Assembly: GCA_902786925.1 (NCBI GenBank)
Contig: CADAEK010000002.1
Coordinates: 186,001 to 250,000, forward strand
Direction: 5' to 3'
Source of the DNA: an uncultured Bacteroidales bacterium
Lineage (GTDB): Bacteria; Bacteroidota; Bacteroidia; Bacteroidales; Bacteroidaceae
DNA length: 64,000 bases
The notes beneath the pieces were generated by a model. The model saw nothing but the letters and a program-made list of their open reading frames with translations. It ran no database searches and was not told the DNA's origin. The position numbers and the translations under genes were made by a program. This document shows, piece by piece, positions 34,347-42,907 of this stretch; positions within the stretch are counted from its first letter, which is position 1; every line of letters starts with the position of its first letter.

Positions 34347-35393
34347 TTATCCCTCGCGGAAGAAGTCAAGCATCTCGAAGATTTCTTCCTTCGTCGCTGT
34401 CTGGTTGATACGGATGTCGCCAATGTCACCCAGCAACGTGAAGTTGATGATGCCTGCCGTATTCTTCTTGTCGTGTGTCATGTAGGTGTAGAGCTCTTCG
34501 TAGTCGTCGCAGGTGACAGCAAGCGTGCCGTAGTTCTCCTTGATGAAGCGGACAGTTTGCCGCATCTTGTCGGTAGGGAACCCTGTCTTGATGCACGAAA
34601 GGTAGAGCTCACATATCAATCCCCATGCAACGGCATAGCCATGTAGGTAAGGCTTGCGGCTCAGCGCCCAGCTCTCAAACGCGTGGCCTGCTGTGTGTCC
34701 TAGATTGAGAGCCTTGCGGATACCATGCTCCAGCGGGTCTTCCTTCACAATGCGCTCCTTGATGGCCACACTGGTGCCCACCATCTGGCCCAAGTGCGGG
34801 TAATCGACAGCATCCAGATCGAAGTTCAGCAGCTCGGCAAAGTTCTTGTCGTTGGAGATGAGACCGTGCTTCAGCATCTCGGCATAGCCAGAGAGAATGT
34901 TCTCATGGTCGAGTGTCTTGAGGAACTCTGTGTCGAGAATGACCGTCTCGGGAGCGTTGAACACACCAATCTCGTTCTTCAGCCCATTGAAGTTGATGCC
35001 CGTCTTTCCACCCACGCTGGCATCCACCATGCTCAGCAGGGTAGTGGGGATGTTAATGTATTTGATGCCACGCTTGAACGTGCTGGCAGCGAAGCCGCCG
35101 AGGTCGGTCACCATGCCGCCGCCCAGGTTCACCATCAGCGAATGGCGAGTGCCGCCGCCATTGCCCAGCTCTGTCCACACTTTAGCCAGCGTGTCCAGTG
35201 TCTTGTGTGTGTCGGTAGCGCCAATGACGATATGTGTGGCCCCTTTGAGGCACGGGATGTCCTGCACGACAGGAAGACACAGCTGCTGTGTGGTTTCATC
35301 CATCAGCAGGAACAATTTGTCGTGCTGCACTTCCGCAATTGCTTCCGTCAGCGTGTGCGCAATATCTGTTGAAATAACTACTTTGTTAGCCAT
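34347..35393 (-). CDS. aroB: 3-dehydroquinate synthase
   Basis: A 348-residue enzyme of the shikimate pathway, converting DAHP to 3-dehydroquinate with NAD and a divalent metal. GGGMVTDLGGFAASTFKRG, DASVGGKTGIN, the HGLI segment and NLGHTAGHAFE are the cofactor and metal blocks. I start at MANKVV, because seven upstream residues would overlap the leader. Transcribed from the left end of element D2. Confidence 0.96.
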   Translation of the reverse strand: MANKVVISTDIAHTLTEAIAEVQHDKLFLLMDETTQQLCLPVVQDIPCLKGATHIVIGATDTHKTLDTLAKVWTELGNGGGTRHSLMVNLGGGMVTDLGGFAASTFKRGIKYINIPTTLLSMVDASVGGKTGINFNGLKNEIGVFNAPETVILDTEFLKTLDHENILSGYAEMLKHGLISNDKNFAELLNFDLDAVDYPHLGQMVGTSVAIKERIVKEDPLEHGIRKALNLGHTAGHAFESWALSRKPYLHGYAVAWGLICELYLSCIKTGFPTDKMRQTVRFIKENYGTLAVTCDDYEELYTYMTHDKKNTAGIINFTLLGDIGDIRINQTATKEEIFEMLDFFREG

Positions 35394-35411
35394 GTGTCTG
35401 TGAAATTTTTG

Positions 35412-35541
35412 CAAAGGTATGAAAAAGCGTGAAAAGTGGAGCGTGAAAAGTGAAAAAACTAAGTGGCGAACCTTGTGGACGACTGGTTGGATAGTTTTTT
35501 CACTTTTTGTGTTCCACTTTTCATGTTAATTGCTACCTTTG
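35412..35541. repeat. Family D element, copy 2: inverted repeat with outward promoters
   Basis: A 130-bp homologue of D1. Outward -7 boxes are TACCTTTG on the minus strand (35419-35412, for aroB) and TACCTTTG on the plus strand (35534-35541, for rfbC). The shared blocks GAAAAGTGG and GTGAAAAAACT occur in both arms, with a core CGAACCTTGTGGACGAC. Its arms are more diverged near the right end than those of D1. Confidence 0.86.
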
Positions 35542-35563
35542 CAAAAGAAAAGAAAGATACATT

Positions 35564-36136
35564 ATGATTCAGGTAATTGACACAGCGATAGAAGGCGTGA
35601 AAATCATAGAGCCGAAGCTTTTTGGCGATGCTCGTGGCTACTTTTTCGAGTCCTTCTCACAGAGAGAGTTCGAAGAAAAGGTTTGCAAAACCGTGTTTGT
35701 ACAGGACAACGAGAGCCGTTCTGTGGCAGGAGTGGTGCGTGGCCTGCATTTCCAGAAGCCACCGTTCACCCAGTCCAAATTGGTGCGTGTGGTGAAAGGA
35801 GCCGTGCTGGATGTGGCGGTTGACATTCGCAAGGGCAGCCCTACTTTTGGACAGCACGTGTCGGTGGTGCTTACCGAGGATAATCACCGCCAATTCTTCG
35901 TGCCTCGAGGCTTTGCCCATGGTTTTGCTGTGTTGAGCGATGAGGCTGTGTTCCAGTATAAGTGCGATAACTACTACGCTCCTCAGAGTGAAGGCGCTAT
36001 TGCTTGGGACGACCCCGATTTGGGTATCGACTGGCAGGTGCCCACGGAGAACCGCATTCTTTCGGAGAAGGATGCTCATCATCCACGGTTGAAAGATGCC
36101 GAGTTGGTTTTCGATATCAACGTGCCATTGTATTGA
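35564..36136 (+). CDS. rfbC: dTDP-4-dehydrorhamnose 3,5-epimerase
   Basis: A 190-residue cupin epimerase of dTDP-L-rhamnose synthesis. GDARGYFFESF, VRGLHFQKPP with catalytic His62, VDIRKGSPTFG and PRGFAHGF are intact. The other rhamnose genes (rfbA, rfbB, rfbD) are not adjacent, so the pathway is dispersed. The start follows the element D2 promoter by 22 bp. The downstream glycosyltransferase is on the other strand. Confidence 0.95.
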   Translation: MIQVIDTAIEGVKIIEPKLFGDARGYFFESFSQREFEEKVCKTVFVQDNESRSVAGVVRGLHFQKPPFTQSKLVRVVKGAVLDVAVDIRKGSPTFGQHVSVVLTEDNHRQFFVPRGFAHGFAVLSDEAVFQYKCDNYYAPQSEGAIAWDDPDLGIDWQVPTENRILSEKDAHHPRLKDAELVFDINVPLY

Positions 36137-36145
36137 ACCTGTAGA

Positions 36146-36196
36146 AACCAAGGCGCGCCCCTTTGACCTGTGTGGTGAAAGGGGCGCGCCTTGGTT
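36146..36196. terminator. Very stable hairpin between convergent rfbC and GT2
   Basis: A near-perfect ~19-bp stem (AACCAAGGCGCGCC with its complement) includes two GGCGCGCC octamers. There is no long T tract, so it may work as a factor-independent or RNA-stabilising end. Confidence 0.75.
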
Positions 36197-36240
36197 ATGT
36201 GAAAGGTGGTAAGGTCAACGGAATGTGTCCGTGGGGTGAT

Positions 36241-37263
36241 TTACCACCAGCTGTCTTTTCTCATGGATTGCCTTTTCTGCGATTGTTTCAGCGCGAATCG
36301 CCAAGCGCCTTTGCCGCCCAGCAATGTGTAGATGCGCATAAAATGGCCTGTCAGTCGCTGTGAGAAGGTGGGGGCGAAGTTGTCGTTGCGGAAGATGGTG
36401 ATAGCCTTGGCTGCCATCTTGTATTTACCGCATTTGCCTGTCATCTTCTCCCGTTGCAGGATACCCAGCAAGATGCAGATGCGCAGATAGAAGGGATACA
36501 TGAGTAAGTCAAGATGCGGGTACAGGCTGGCGAGATGCTGCGAGTGGTATGTAGAGAGGGGCTGGAGGATGGATGAATGAAGGTTGTTGACCGCTACGGT
36601 CATGGTGCGCACCATCTCTTTGTAGTACATGGAGTAGCATCCTCCTTGGAGGTGCTCTTTGGGTTCCTGGAGGGTGTGGAAGACGTGTTGGGTGTACCAC
36701 ATCACACGGGGCTGGTGGAGCAAGATGCGCAAGCCGAGTTCCCAGTCTTCTCCGATGCGGCATGCGGGGTTCCATGCGCCGATGTCTTTGAGGTAAGACG
36801 TGCGTATGAGCATGCTTGAGGTGATGAACACGTCGGCGAGAATCTGCACACGTGGGTCTTCCGAAGGGATGAAAGGGCGCACCCACTCTCGTAGCCCGTT
36901 GCTCACCTTCGTGGGCACAGCAATGAGGTCATGCCCCTCAGCGTTCAGGTCATGGAAAGCCGCAATGAAATGGGGGTCGAAGAGGTCGCCGCTATTGAAG
37001 AAATAGACCCATTCGGTCTTGCAAGACTTGAGCCCCTTGTTGCACGCAGCGGCCGTGCCAGGGAAAGTCTCATGCAGCAGCGTCATGTTGGGACGGCTCT
37101 TGATGTATTGTTCGCAGAACTGATACGTTCCGTCTGTGCTTTCATTGTCCACAATAATCACCTCCTTGGGCTGCATGCTCCCCTTCATGATGGAGTCGAG
37201 TGTTTTTCCTATGTGTTCTCGTCCGTCCTTGACGGGCACAATTACCGTTATTTCCATGCTCAT
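36241..37263 (-). CDS. Family 2 glycosyltransferase
   Basis: A 340-residue GT-A-fold enzyme: VIVPVKDGREHIGKTLDSI, IVDNESTDGTYQF and VYFFNSGDLFDP (DxD-like) precede a helical C-terminal half with basic ends (about 230-340). The acceptor and sugar are unknown; a surface-glycan role is likely given rfbC next door. The start is either MSMEIT or the ATG two codons on. A -7 box (TATCTTTG, minus strand) lies at 37285-37278. Confidence 0.85.
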   Translation of the reverse strand: MSMEITVIVPVKDGREHIGKTLDSIMKGSMQPKEVIIVDNESTDGTYQFCEQYIKSRPNMTLLHETFPGTAAACNKGLKSCKTEWVYFFNSGDLFDPHFIAAFHDLNAEGHDLIAVPTKVSNGLREWVRPFIPSEDPRVQILADVFITSSMLIRTSYLKDIGAWNPACRIGEDWELGLRILLHQPRVMWYTQHVFHTLQEPKEHLQGGCYSMYYKEMVRTMTVAVNNLHSSILQPLSTYHSQHLASLYPHLDLLMYPFYLRICILLGILQREKMTGKCGKYKMAAKAITIFRNDNFAPTFSQRLTGHFMRIYTLLGGKGAWRFALKQSQKRQSMRKDSWW

Positions 37264-37495
37264 ATAGGTTTTTGGGGCAAAGATAGGAAATTAAGCGGTA
37301 AGTGGAAAAAGAAAATCGAAAAAAATGAGGGGCGGTGCAGCCCGATGGCTTTAGAGCTTGCGAGGCCTTCATGCCCTCGAGGGTGCATTGTAGTGAGGGC
37401 ATGCAGCATGACTACAAACAGCTGGTCGGTGAAGAGAAGGGAGGGCACAACCGTAAAACTATGGAGTTCCCTTGTTGACATTGCAACTTTTTCCC

Positions 37496-37503
37496 TACCT
37501 TTG
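37496..37503 (+). promoter_or_regulatory. -7 box for free-Met-sulfoxide reductase
   Basis: TACCTTTG, 27 bp before the ATG, has TTG-rich sequence about 18 bp upstream (37472-37477). Confidence 0.65.
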
Positions 37504-37530
37504 CACCATCAACGAATCAAGAACAAGACA

Positions 37531-37998
37531 ATGGCAGAAGAATTAATCATATCAGCAGGCTCGAAGGAAGAGAAGTACCGAGAGCTGGTGCCACAGGTGA
37601 AAGCCGTGGTGGAGACGGAAACGGACCTGATTGCGAATATGGCGAATGTGGCAAGCATGCTGCACGAGACGTTCGGTTTTTGGTGGACCGGCTTCTACAG
37701 AGTGGTGGACGGAGAGCTGGTGCTGGGGCCATTCCAGGGTCCGTTGGCATGCACTCGCATCAAGAAAGGCAAGGGTGTGTGTGGCACAGCGTGGGAGCGC
37801 GGAGCTACAGTCATCGTACCCGATGTGGATGCTTTCCCGGGTCACATTGCTTGCTCCAGCCTCAGTCGCAGCGAAATCGTGGTGCCTATCAAGAGAAATG
37901 GAGAGGTGATTGCGGTGCTCGACATCGACAGCAAGGACCTCGCCACCTTCGACGAGGTGGACAAAAAATATCTGGAGGAAGTGGTGAAGGTGCTGTAA
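37531..37998 (+). CDS. msrC: Free methionine-(R)-sulfoxide reductase (GAF domain)
   Basis: A 155-residue single GAF domain of the fRMsr type, which reduces free Met-R-sulfoxide. The three redox cysteines are present as Cys74, Cys84 and Cys108 (ACTRIKKGKGVCG and HIACSS), with the same mutual spacing as the E. coli enzyme's 84/94/118. GFWWTGFYRV and the acidic DIDSKDLATFDE block complete the pocket. I start at ATG 37531, just after the promoter; the open frame upstream is accidental. Confidence 0.93.
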   Translation: MAEELIISAGSKEEKYRELVPQVKAVVETETDLIANMANVASMLHETFGFWWTGFYRVVDGELVLGPFQGPLACTRIKKGKGVCGTAWERGATVIVPDVDAFPGHIACSSLSRSEIVVPIKRNGEVIAVLDIDSKDLATFDEVDKKYLEEVVKVL

Positions 37999-38038
37999 AG
38001 AAAGCGCCTCTAAATTCCTCCTTACTGTACCTCACAGG

Positions 38039-38103
38039 CGGTCTGAGTCACACCGCCTATACCGGTCTGAGTCACACCGACACCCTCGGTGTGACTCAGA
38101 CCG
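38039..38103. repeat. Dyad-array repeat, family A, copy 2 (3 units, 24-bp period)
   Basis: Units of 17 bp at 38039, 38063 and 38087, exactly 24 bp apart: CGGTCTGAGTCACACCG twice, then the reverse form. TTTTTG follows. The reverse complement of copy 1 (946-1010) aligns with it, including the second spacer (GCACCCT against ACACCCT) and the TTTTTG. It lies between convergent genes. Confidence 0.85.
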
Positions 38104-38226
38104 TTTTTGTGGTGTAGGAAGGACCTTTGGAGCGATGAACGAAAAAGCCCTCTGCACGAGCATCGCTGCCAGTGCAAGAGGGTTTGCGCACATTGTTTAA
38201 CTTATCTAATTACTAACACGTGTATG

Positions 38227-39489
38227 CTATTGGAGGCGGAAGGTGACGGGAAGGGTGTACTTCATTCTTACGATGTTGCCTCGCTGCTTGGCAGGTTCCC
38301 ATTTGGGCATGAGTTTCGCCACGCGGATAGCTTCGTTTTCAAAGAGCTTTTGGCATGCCTGTAGTTCTTCGGGCGTTGCATTGACTTCGATGCCGTCTTT
38401 GATTTTCGATGCTGTCACTGTCACCATGCCGTCGAGTGGGAGGCCCTTCGAGTTGCTTACACTGTTTTCAACCACATTGAAGTTGCTCAGTGAACCGTCT
38501 TTCTCTACGATGAACTGCAGGATGATACGCGTCTGGAGGTCATTCTTGTGAGCTTCTTGGGGATAGCGGAGATTCCGGGCGAGGAACTGCATCAGGGCAC
38601 CTTGACCACCTGGGTACTTGGCTGGGTCTTCGCACACAGTGAAGAGTTCATCGCTGTTGTAGACTTCTTGCCCTTCGAGGAGGATTTTTTTTACCGTCTT
38701 TCCATTGATGGTGATACTGCCATCCTCATGTTTCTCTGCACCAGGCAGTTTGTCCAATAGCTCGTCCAAAGATGATGGTTCTTTCACCTCCTTCAGTTTG
38801 ATTTCGATGACGCCATTCTTGCCCTTGTCTCCATAGATGGCTGTGGCAGCTCCGTCTTTGAGAACGGTGATGGACTCGATGTCATCTTCTTTAAGGTTGA
38901 GAAGCTTGGGCAAGGCTTCGTTTAGATTGATTTTCTTTCCTCCTAACGCAGAGAGATCAATTTTGACAATCTTTCCGTTTATAACGATGAGTGGTTCGTC
39001 ATCGTCTTGAGCCGTTGATGCCTCTTGTGTGTGGATGACAATGATACCGTGCTTGTCCTTGTAGTCGTACTTTGCCGTTCCATTGGCTGTCTTAAGCAGT
39101 TCAAACGTGGAACCGGCTAACAAGGTTTTGTAGTTTCTCAGTTCAGCTTCCGTGGCTTGGCGCCCGTTGATGAACACATATTCTGCTGTGCATTCGAAGT
39201 CGCCGGCAGAAGGCTTACCTTCATGGGAGAAACCAACGATTCTTCCATACTGGTCCTTGACGGGATGGATGGCGAAAGGTGTTGTGTCCACACTCTCCAC
39301 TGCCGTAAGAACATTCTCTGTCACTTCGTTGATGGTGGGTACATTGGTGGTTTCTAAGGTTTTCACCATATCTTCTACGGGGTCGGTCTCAATAGGTGTG
39401 GCGAAGGTATTGATAGTCAATGCCGCCACTGGGATGGCGCATAAGGCTTTGAGCATGAGCCATCGGTTGGAGGGTTTCTGGTACATCAT
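38227..39489 (-). pseudogene. C-terminal part of a broken BlaR1/M56-TonB sensor
   Basis: 420 codons starting MMYQKPSNRW, which is normally internal in Bacteroidetes M56 sensor proteins. One transmembrane segment (about 11-30) is followed by a plug-like carboxy region with repeated INGK and VLKDGAATAIYGDKG blocks, and a TonB C-terminal domain (about 315-420, YPGGQGALMQFLARNLRYP). It is in the same frame as the upstream M56 frame and separated from it by one TAG at 39538-39540 plus 16 readable codons (including NHGSLKKRIV). It may be translated from the ATGATG at 39489 or be non-functional. Confidence 0.75.
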
Positions 39490-39537
39490 AACGATACGTT
39501 TTTTGAGTGAGCCGTGATTCAGATTGTTGGTGAAAGG

Positions 39538-40206
39538 CTATGATTTAGCATCGATGCCTTGGTTGATGACTGCCTGGTCTGCCTCATATTCGTGCACGGC
39601 CTTGAGGTCGCGGTTGAGGAACCAGATGAAGGGGTTGAACCACTGGAGGGTCTTGACACATTGGAGCAGCAGGAGGTCGTAGGTGTGCCCCAAGCGGATG
39701 TGTTCCTGTTCGTGGGTGAGGATATACTGGCGGCTGCTCTCGTAGTCCTTCACGCTCATGACGATGTAGCGGAAGATGCTGAAGGGAGGTACGTCGTTGT
39801 TGTGCAGGATGACGGTGTTGCCTTGTGAGTCAGTGTGGCGCACCCCTTTGTGCATGAAGCGGATGAGCGAGATGGCTTGCACCAGCGTGAGGACAAACAT
39901 GATGGCGACACCTATCAGGTAGAGCCACGTGATTGCCTGAATCCACGTGATGCCTTCCGAGTGCTGAGCCGTGACGATGATGGGTGCCGCGTCCTGCTCA
40001 ATGTAGCTCTGCACCTCATACACCTCTTCGTTCAGTGCAGTCGGGTGCTCAGTAGTGAAGTGGAAGAGTGGCATCACCAGCGATACGAGCATGATGCCCA
40101 TCAGCATGCAGCGGTTGAACCTGTGGAATGTCTCTTTGCTCAGGAAGACGAAGAAACAGCTATATAGGAGTGCCAGTGTGATGGCTGATTTGAGAATGTA
40201 TATCAT
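39538..40206 (-). pseudogene. N-terminal part of a broken BlaR1-like M56 peptidase
   Basis: 222 codons: helices at about 4-21, 33-48 and 92-116, then the metalloprotease site HEQEH (165-169) and the downstream NPFIWFLNRD and HEYEAD blocks. Intact relatives continue after AKS with roughly 13 more residues before the NHGSLKKRI segment. Here AKS is followed by TAG and then PFTNNLNHGSLKKR in the same frame, consistent with a small deletion that made a stop. The catalytic half is complete, so protease activity could persist. It lies 45 bp after blaI. Confidence 0.75.
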
Positions 40207-40251
40207 ATAGGGTCGGTTAGTTTAAGCGATGTGATTGATAAATATGTATAG

Positions 40252-40638
40252 CTATTTGCTGTTGATCAGTTCCATAATTTCCTGCAGGTCTTCTTCCGAT
40301 ACCTCTTCATGTTTGGCAAAGTAGGAAAGCATGGACTTGAGCGAGCCAGCAAAGAAGGTGGACTTCACTTCTTTCATCACACGGTTGGTGTAAGCCTCCC
40401 TGCTGATGAGGGGCGTGAACACAAAGGCTTTTCCGCCTCCCTCCTGCTTGTGTGGACGTATGAAACTCTTGTTGGTCAGTATCTTCAGGAATGTGGCAAT
40501 GGTGGTGTAGGCGGGTTTGGGCTCAGGATACTCGTCGATGATCTGATGCGTGGTCATTCCGCTGGCCTTATCCCAAAGCACATTCATGATTTCCATCTCC
40601 GCTTTGGTCAGTTGTCTTTCTTCATTGTTCTGTTTCAT
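40252..40638 (-). CDS. BlaI/MecI-family repressor
   Basis: A 128-residue winged-helix repressor: LTKAEMEIMNVLWDK, MTTHQIIDEYPEPKPAYTTI recognition region, then a helical dimerisation tail with EVKSTFFAGSLKSML. In this family the partner M56 sensor triggers cleavage of the repressor; here that partner (next on the strand) is broken by a stop. The start MKQNNEERQ lies just after the first operator. Two dyads around its promoter show autoregulation. Confidence 0.93.
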   Translation of the reverse strand: MKQNNEERQLTKAEMEIMNVLWDKASGMTTHQIIDEYPEPKPAYTTIATFLKILTNKSFIRPHKQEGGGKAFVFTPLISREAYTNRVMKEVKSTFFAGSLKSMLSYFAKHEEVSEEDLQEIMELINSK

Positions 40639-40643
40639 ATTAT

Positions 40644-40690
40644 CTAAAGCTTTAGTTTTTCTGCGGCAAAGGTAATCTAAAGTTTTAGAT
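40644..40690 (-). promoter_or_regulatory. BlaI-type operators and promoter
   Basis: The -7 box TACCTTTG (minus strand, 40674-40667) is bracketed by two dyads sharing CTAAAG: ATCTAAAGTTTTAGAT at 40675-40690, directly upstream, and CTAAAGCTTTAG at 40644-40655, between the start point and the ATG. The placement would block polymerase, as expected of an autoregulated blaI unit. Confidence 0.8.
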
Positions 40691-40811
40691 ATATACAAAG
40701 GAAAATGCAAGAAAAAGCTGTTTTAATGAGAAAATTAACTTTTTTTATTAGATATTCCCATCCTGTTATTAGATATTAACTCATCAGGCGTGGCAATCTC
40801 AGGGATTGTTG

Positions 40812-40819
40812 TACCTTTG
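40812..40819 (+). promoter_or_regulatory. -7 box for gluQ
   Basis: TACCTTTG, 12 bp before the first usable ATG (40832), so the leader is very short. Confidence 0.65.
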
Positions 40820-40831
40820 TGGCACTATAAC

Positions 40832-41734
40832 ATGATGAAGACTATGGAGAAGGGACGATTTGCGCCTTCGCCGACAGGGCGTATGCATTTGGGCAATATC
40901 TTTTGTGCGCTGCTGTCCTGGCTCTCTGCTAAAGAGAAGGGAGGACAGTGGCTGTTGCGCATCGAAGACATTGATCCTGGACGTTCGCGGCAGGAATATG
41001 CGGACTTGTTGATGGACGACTTGGCATGGCTGGGTTTGGAGTGGGATGGAGAACCGGTGTATCAGAGTCAGCGTTCAGAGATATATGAAGAGTATTTTGA
41101 ACGGCTGAAGCAGCAGGGAGTAACTTACCCCTGCTATTGTACTCGTGCTGATATATTGGCTACACAGGCTCCCCATGAGAGCGACGGAAGGGTGGTCTAT
41201 AAAGGGACTTGTCGCCATTTGCCTCCACAGCCCGGTAGGGTGGGAGCCACACGGCTGATGGTGCCTAATCGTGAAATCGCTTTTACGGATGGTCATTATG
41301 GAGTGCAGACGGTGAATCTCTCTCAGCAAGTCGGTGATTTTATCATCCGTCGCAAAGATGGCGCATGGGCTTATCAGTTGGCTGTGGTTATTGACGATGC
41401 CCTGATGGGGGTGACGGAGGTGGTGCGTGGACGTGACTTGCTTCTTTCTTCGCCTCAGCAGATGTATGTGGCCGACATGCTGGGTGTCTCGTCTCCCCGG
41501 TTCTGTCACCTTCCGTTGCTGTGCAATCGTGAAGGGCAGCGCTTGTCGAAACGTGACCAAAGTCTGGATATGGAGAACCTGCGTCATCGTTACACGGCTT
41601 CTCAAATCGTTGGCGAACTGGCCTGTCTGGCAGGATTGATTCCCACGCCAGATGCTATCAGCGCAAAAGAACTCTTGCCTGTTTTTTCATGGGAGAAAGT
41701 GCCCAAGGAGGACATTGTGGTAGGGTGCTGGTAG
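40832..41734 (+). CDS. gluQ: Glutamyl-Q tRNA(Asp) synthetase
   Basis: A 300-residue truncated glutamyl-tRNA synthetase without the anticodon-binding domain. It attaches glutamate to queuosine-34 of tRNA-Asp. RFAPSPTGRMHLGN carries the HIGH-like motif and LSKRDQS replaces KMSKS. Zinc ligands Cys101, Cys103 and Cys127 lie in CYCTRAD and YKGTCRH. Candidate starts are ATG 40832, 40835 and 40844; the last begins MEKGRF, nearest the family start. An earlier ATG at 40790 lies upstream of the promoter. Confidence 0.92.
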   Translation: MMKTMEKGRFAPSPTGRMHLGNIFCALLSWLSAKEKGGQWLLRIEDIDPGRSRQEYADLLMDDLAWLGLEWDGEPVYQSQRSEIYEEYFERLKQQGVTYPCYCTRADILATQAPHESDGRVVYKGTCRHLPPQPGRVGATRLMVPNREIAFTDGHYGVQTVNLSQQVGDFIIRRKDGAWAYQLAVVIDDALMGVTEVVRGRDLLLSSPQQMYVADMLGVSSPRFCHLPLLCNREGQRLSKRDQSLDMENLRHRYTASQIVGELACLAGLIPTPDAISAKELLPVFSWEKVPKEDIVVGCW

Positions 41735-41810
41735 GAATGACAAGGTAGCATTATAGTTCCAAGCATTCTTTGGCAAGTTGGGGAGTGAAACTCTCCTCAT
41801 GGCCAAAACA

Positions 41811-41857
41811 AAACCATTTGCTCTGGTGCAGCCAAGGCGCACCAGAGCAAATGGTTT
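41811..41857. terminator. Bidirectional terminator gluQ / htpX
   Basis: A 19-bp perfect stem AAACCATTTGCTCTGGTGC has a nine-base loop and is flanked by A and T runs. Confidence 0.92.
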
Positions 41858-41893
41858 TGATGTTGACGTTAGACGCTTCTTATTCAGTGTCCG

Positions 41894-42907
41894 TTAGAAT
41901 TGTTCGAGAATCCTGATTCGCTCTTCGGTACTAGGGTGGGTGCTGAAGAGTGATTGCAGTTTGTCAAAGAAACTCTGTGTGAATTTCTTGGGGTGGATGA
42001 TGTAGAGCTGGGCGATGTCCTCGCGTTCCACATGACCGAGTCCTGGCGCAGCAGCTATTTTGCGTAGCGCAGAAGCCAAGGCACGAGGGTTGCGAGTCAG
42101 TTCTGCACTTCCTGCGTCAGCCATGAACTCTCGTTTGCGCGAAATGGCGAAGCGGGTGAGCAAGGTGAGGAAGTAGGCGATGGCTGCACAGATGATGGCT
42201 ACGATGATAACCACGATGACGCCACCGTTTCCCTTGTTGTTTGAACGGCGAGAAGAGCCGATATTGCCCCATAGGAACATACGGAGCACCCCTCGTGTGA
42301 GCAGGGTCAGCAACGTGGAGAGGATGCCCACAAAGACAATGCTGATGATGAGCACCTTTGTGTCGCGGTTGCGGATGTGGGTGAGTTCATGGGCAATAAC
42401 ACCTTCCAGCTCGTCGTCGTCGAGATAGTCGATGATGCCGCGTGTAAGCGTCACAGTGTAGCTCTTTGGGTTGATGCCCGATGCAAAAGCGTTCAGCTGT
42501 GGGTCTTCAATGATATTCACCTTAGGCATGGGCATGCCGCAGCTCATGCACAGATTCTCCACCATGTTGTAGATGCGTGGGTTCTCTTTGCGTTCCAAAG
42601 GCTTTGCTCCTGTAGCATACTGGACCATTTGGGCGTTGAACAGGTAGGCGATGGTGAACCATATGCCCACAATCACGATTGCCCAAGGTGCTATCTCAAG
42701 CCATAGCCCGTTGACGGCTTCTGTGTTGAGAGAGTACTGGTCGTTGTAATTGTTGTAATATTGGTCGTATGTATAAGTATGCTGGAAGCCAAACACACAG
42801 CAGAACACCCACAGCATACCAAGAATGATGCACGGGAACATCAGGAGCAGCATGATGCTGTTCCAGTTGTTCCGCGCCATTTGTGTATGGATGCCTACGT
42901 ACTGCAT
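41894..42907 (-). CDS. htpX: HtpX-like M48 membrane metalloprotease
   Basis: 337 residues: two N-terminal helices (about 17-41 and 72-92), the zinc site HELTH (173-177), two further helices (about 187-205 and 230-252), and the glutamate-bearing REFMADAGSAEL. It degrades damaged membrane proteins. A Tyr/Asn-rich insert (YTYDQYYNNYNDQY) lies between the first helices. It overlaps the lemA stop by one base (TAATG), a standard LemA-HtpX pair. Confidence 0.92.
   Translation of the reverse strand: MQYVGIHTQMARNNWNSIMLLLMFPCIILGMLWVFCCVFGFQHTYTYDQYYNNYNDQYSLNTEAVNGLWLEIAPWAIVIVGIWFTIAYLFNAQMVQYATGAKPLERKENPRIYNMVENLCMSCGMPMPKVNIIEDPQLNAFASGINPKSYTVTLTRGIIDYLDDDELEGVIAHELTHIRNRDTKVLIISIVFVGILSTLLTLLTRGVLRMFLWGNIGSSRRSNNKGNGGVIVVIIVAIICAAIAYFLTLLTRFAISRKREFMADAGSAELTRNPRALASALRKIAAAPGLGHVEREDIAQLYIIHPKKFTQSFFDKLQSLFSTHPSTEERIRILEQF

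Noticed and set aside
32969-34429. A 486-codon minus-strand frame
   Set aside because: Antisense shadow of the GH97 gene.
36931-37530. Extension of the fRMsr frame 200 codons upstream
   Set aside because: It crosses the antisense glycosyltransferase and the promoter; the GAF domain starts at 37531.
37264-37530. A third, decayed copy of the family D promoter element
   Set aside because: Outward -7 boxes exist (minus 37285-37278, plus 37496-37503), with some GTGGAAAA-like sequence, but no inverted arms or core could be aligned.
39538-39540. TAG as a recoded pyrrolysine or selenocysteine codon
   Set aside because: No pyl genes or insertion elements are visible, and the missing family residues point to a deletion.
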